A stretch of 64,000 nucleotides of DNA from Staphylococcus nepalensis. Its GTDB lineage: Bacteria > Bacillota > Bacilli > Staphylococcales > Staphylococcaceae. The stretch is from positions 540,557-604,556 of the forward strand of contig NZ_BMCF01000001.1 of assembly GCF_014635045.1 (NCBI RefSeq), read 5' to 3'. Both the position numbers and the translations under genes were made by a program. The notes beneath the pieces were generated by a model. The model did not search any database and had not been told where the DNA came from. It saw only the letters and a list, made by a program, of their open reading frames with translations. This document shows positions 61,942 through 64,000 of this stretch, piece by piece; within the stretch, counting starts at the first letter, position 1; every line of letters starts with the position of its first letter.

Positions 61942-64000
61942 TTATTTATCTTCTTCTTTTTTTCTACGACGCTTAATAAATAATAATAATGCGCCCATAC
62001 CAGCAAATAATGAACCGAATAGAGTAGCATTGTTTTCTTCATGCTCCCCTGTTTTAGGTAATTCGGATTTATTAATATTATTTTTATTAGCTACGTTATC
62101 TTTTTCTTTTTTATTAGAATTGCTAGTCGCACTTCCTGAATTATTATATTCCGCATTACTGTTTTGATCTACCTTAGAAGTTTGCCCCGTATTTGAAGAT
62201 TGATTTACGCCTGATGTTTCACTTGTATTTTGTTTTTCTTCTGGGATCGCTCCTTCATTTGTACTTGTTGCTTCACCTTTATCTGATGTTTCATCTGTAT
62301 CTTGCGCTTCTCCTGTACCTGGTACTTTATCTGCGCCTGGCACAACTGTATTTGTGTTTTCAGAAGTATTTCCACTTTGATCTGTAGCTTTAACTATGAT
62401 GTTTTCTCCACCATTTAAGTTAATATCTGTTGGAATTTCAATCGTGTAGTTGCCTTCTTCATCAGCTGTATCAGTCACTGTTGTGCCATCTGGGAAGGTT
62501 ACTGTTACTGTTGATCCTGCTTCTGCTGTTCCTCTGATTGTCTTGTCTTCACTTGTTACTTCATTCACCGTTGGTGCCTTTGGTGCTGTTGTATCAGTAA
62601 CTGTTGTTGTGACAGAATCTGATGGGTTACCCGCTTTATCTTTCGCAGTAACTGTGATGTTTTCTCCACCATCTAAATTAATATCTGTTGGAATTTCAAT
62701 CGTGTAGTTGCCTTCTTCATCAGCTGTACCTGTTGCTGTTGTTCCGTCTGGGAACATCACTGTTACCGTTGATCCTGGTTCAGATGTTCCGCTTACCGTT
62801 GTGCCTTCACTTGTTACTTCATTCACCGTTGGTGCCTCTGGTGCTGTCGTATCAGTAACCGTTGTTGTCGCTGACTCTGATGGGTTACCCGCTTTATCTT
62901 TCGCAGTAACTATGATGTTTTCTCCACCATCTAAATTAATATCTGTTGGAATTTCAATCGTGTAGTTGCCTTCTTCATCAGCTGTACCTGTCCCTGTTGT
63001 GCCATCTGGGAAGGTTACTGTTACTGTTGATCCTGCTTCTGCTGTTCCTCTGATTGTCTTGTCTTCACTTGTTACTTCATTCACCGTTGGTGCCTCTGGT
63101 GCTCTCGTATCAGTAACCGTTGTTGTCGCTGACTCTGATGGGTTACCCGCTTTATCTTTCGCAGTAATTGTGATGTTTTCTCCACCACCTAAGTTAATAT
63201 CTGTTGGAATTTCAATCGTGTAGTTGCCTTCTTCATCAGCTGTACCTGTTGCTGTTGTTCCGTCTGGGAACATCACTGTTACCGTTGATCCTGGTTCAGA
63301 TGTTCCGCTTACCGTTGTGTCTTCACTTGTTACTTCATTCACCGTTGGTGCCTCTGGTGCTGTCGTATCAGTAACTGTTGTTGTGACAGAATCTGATGGG
63401 TTACCCGCTTTATCTTTCGCAGTAACTATGATATCCTCTCCACCATTTAAGTCTACATTAGATGGAATTTCAATCGTGTAGTTGCCTTCATCGTCTGCTG
63501 TACCTGTTGCTGTTGTTCCGTCTGGGAACATAACTGTTACCGTTGATCCTGGTTCAGATGTTCCGCTCACCGTTGTGTCGTCACTTGTTACTTCGTCCAA
63601 CGTTGGTGCCTCTGGCGCTGTTGTATCAGTGACCGTTGTTGTGACAGAATCTGAGATATTTCCATTACTATCCATAGCAGCTACTAATAATTCTTCTCCA
63701 CCTGTTAATTTCACATTTTCCGGTATAGCAATTGAATACTCACCTTGCTCATTAGCTTTTCCATCTGCAGTCTTACCATCTGGGAAGGTTACAGTTACTG
63801 TTGATCCTGCTTCTGCTGTTCCTCTGATAGTTTTGTCTTCACTTGTTACTTCATTCACCGTTGGCACCTCTGGCGCTGTCGTATCAGTAACTGTTGTTGT
63901 GACAGAATCTGAGATATTTCCATTACTATCCATAGCAGCTACTAATAATTCTTCTCCACCTGTTAATTCCACATTTTCCGGTATAGCAATTGAATACTCA
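61942..64000 (-). CDS. Bap-like LPXTG surface protein, C-terminal part
   Basis: The gene runs off the right edge; 686 codons of its 3' end are visible. The visible part holds six full 86-residue Ig-like repeats and part of a seventh, then a low-complexity Ser/Thr/Glu/Asn region (about 125 residues, starting KVPGTGEAQDTDETSDKGEA) and a sorting signal: SELPKTG, a hydrophobic segment (ATLFGSLFAGMGALLLFI) and the basic tail KRRRKKEEDK. Sortase A would link it to the cell wall. The 86-residue repeat length and sequence (GSTVTVTFPDGT; EGNYTIEIP; VTAKDKAGN) match the C-repeats of staphylococcal Bap, which promotes biofilm. The N-terminal adhesive region is outside the window, so the Bap call is provisional. 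Confidence 0.88.
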   Translation of the reverse strand, partial: EYSIAIPENVELTGGEELLVAAMDSNGNISDSVTTTVTDTTAPEVPTVNEVTSEDKTIRGTAEAGSTVTVTFPDGKTADGKANEQGEYSIAIPENVKLTGGEELLVAAMDSNGNISDSVTTTVTDTTAPEAPTLDEVTSDDTTVSGTSEPGSTVTVMFPDGTTATGTADDEGNYTIEIPSNVDLNGGEDIIVTAKDKAGNPSDSVTTTVTDTTAPEAPTVNEVTSEDTTVSGTSEPGSTVTVMFPDGTTATGTADEEGNYTIEIPTDINLGGGENITITAKDKAGNPSESATTTVTDTRAPEAPTVNEVTSEDKTIRGTAEAGSTVTVTFPDGTTGTGTADEEGNYTIEIPTDINLDGGENIIVTAKDKAGNPSESATTTVTDTTAPEAPTVNEVTSEGTTVSGTSEPGSTVTVMFPDGTTATGTADEEGNYTIEIPTDINLDGGENITVTAKDKAGNPSDSVTTTVTDTTAPKAPTVNEVTSEDKTIRGTAEAGSTVTVTFPDGTTVTDTADEEGNYTIEIPTDINLNGGENIIVKATDQSGNTSENTNTVVPGADKVPGTGEAQDTDETSDKGEATSTNEGAIPEEKQNTSETSGVNQSSNTGQTSKVDQNSNAEYNNSGSATSNSNKKEKDNVANKNNINKSELPKTGEHEENNATLFGSLFAGMGALLLFIKRRRKKEEDK
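62326..64000 (-). repeat. tandem 258-bp repeats coding for 86-residue Ig-like domains
   Basis: Unit boundaries (gene order) are about 63873-63616, 63615-63358, 63357-63100, 63099-62842, 62841-62584 and 62583-62326, preceded by a partial unit to 64000. Each unit starts P.APTVNEVTSE. Two alleles of the first third alternate: KTIRGTAEAGSTVTVTF in units 1, 4 and 6 and TTVSGTSEPGSTVTVMF in units 2, 3 and 5. Confidence 0.92.

Noticed and set aside
62450..63481. Series of plus-strand 85-codon open frames spaced 258 bases apart
   Set aside because: They are the complementary-strand readings of the repeated surface-protein units; equal spacing follows from the repeat length.
62326..64000. Regular repeats that might suggest a CRISPR array
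   Set aside because: The unit is 258 bases, continuous and coding, without unique spacers.

Overview
The window is a low-GC Firmicute chromosome segment, almost certainly a coagulase-negative Staphylococcus. The species is inferred, not proven: a xylR-xylA-xylB-transporter locus, class I fructose-bisphosphate aldolase, a class M sirtuin operon and a Bap-like LPXTG protein together suggest the S. xylosus / S. saprophyticus group. Genes are compact, Shine-Dalgarno sequences are strong, and many transcripts end in long, sequence-related hairpins. I saw no tRNA, rRNA, CRISPR array, insertion sequence or prophage.

Layout. 1-5.2 kb: 5' part of a BCCT transporter, a decayed membrane-protein locus, a methyltransferase, class I aldolase, a DUF488 protein and a PTS IIC-like membrane protein. 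5.3-11.2 kb: a GABA catabolic cluster (permease, gabD, gabT, gabR) with a GabR-type direct repeat. 11.4-16.5 kb: cardiolipin synthase, a CynX-type MFS exporter divergent from an XRE-cupin regulator, and an XRE/DUF3278-like pair. 16.6-20.0 kb: pyruvate phosphate dikinase and its bifunctional regulator, overlapping.

21.0-28.7 kb is the most interesting part: a CdaR-type regulator divergent from a six-gene operon encoding glycerate kinase, a KdgT-family permease, a LarA-family nickel-pincer racemase and the full cofactor pathway LarE, LarB, LarC. A kinase specific for one glycerate enantiomer beside a 2-hydroxyacid racemase suggests a glycerate (or related hydroxyacid) import-racemise-phosphorylate pathway feeding 2-phosphoglycerate to lower glycolysis, rather than plain lactate racemisation.

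28.8-31.6 kb: a DUF4015 lipoprotein, a Gfo/Idh/MocA oxidoreductase and a small conserved-looking protein. 31.8-37.3 kb: the lipoylation-linked ADP-ribosylation operon (luciferase-like oxidoreductase, GcvH-L, macrodomain, SirTM, LplA2) with a divergent OYE-type flavin oxidoreductase. 37.5-46.8 kb: a xylose/xyloside regulon (XylE-like symporter, xylB, xylA, xylR, and divergently a GPH symporter plus a GH120-type beta-xylosidase) with matching xylO-like operators and cre sites on both arms. 46.9-61.7 kb: PatB-type lyase, TDT transporter, mechanosensitive-channel-like protein, Arr rifampin ADP-ribosyltransferase, glycerophosphodiesterase, LytM-type endopeptidase, two MFS transporters, tRNA-dihydrouridine synthase, a DUF3100 membrane pair, and a TetR/DoxX/DsbA-like divergent locus. 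61.9-64.0 kb: 3' end of a large LPXTG surface protein built of 86-residue Ig-like repeats, running off the window.

Starts were chosen by Shine-Dalgarno spacing where several were possible. All functions are from reading sequence motifs; no database search was run.
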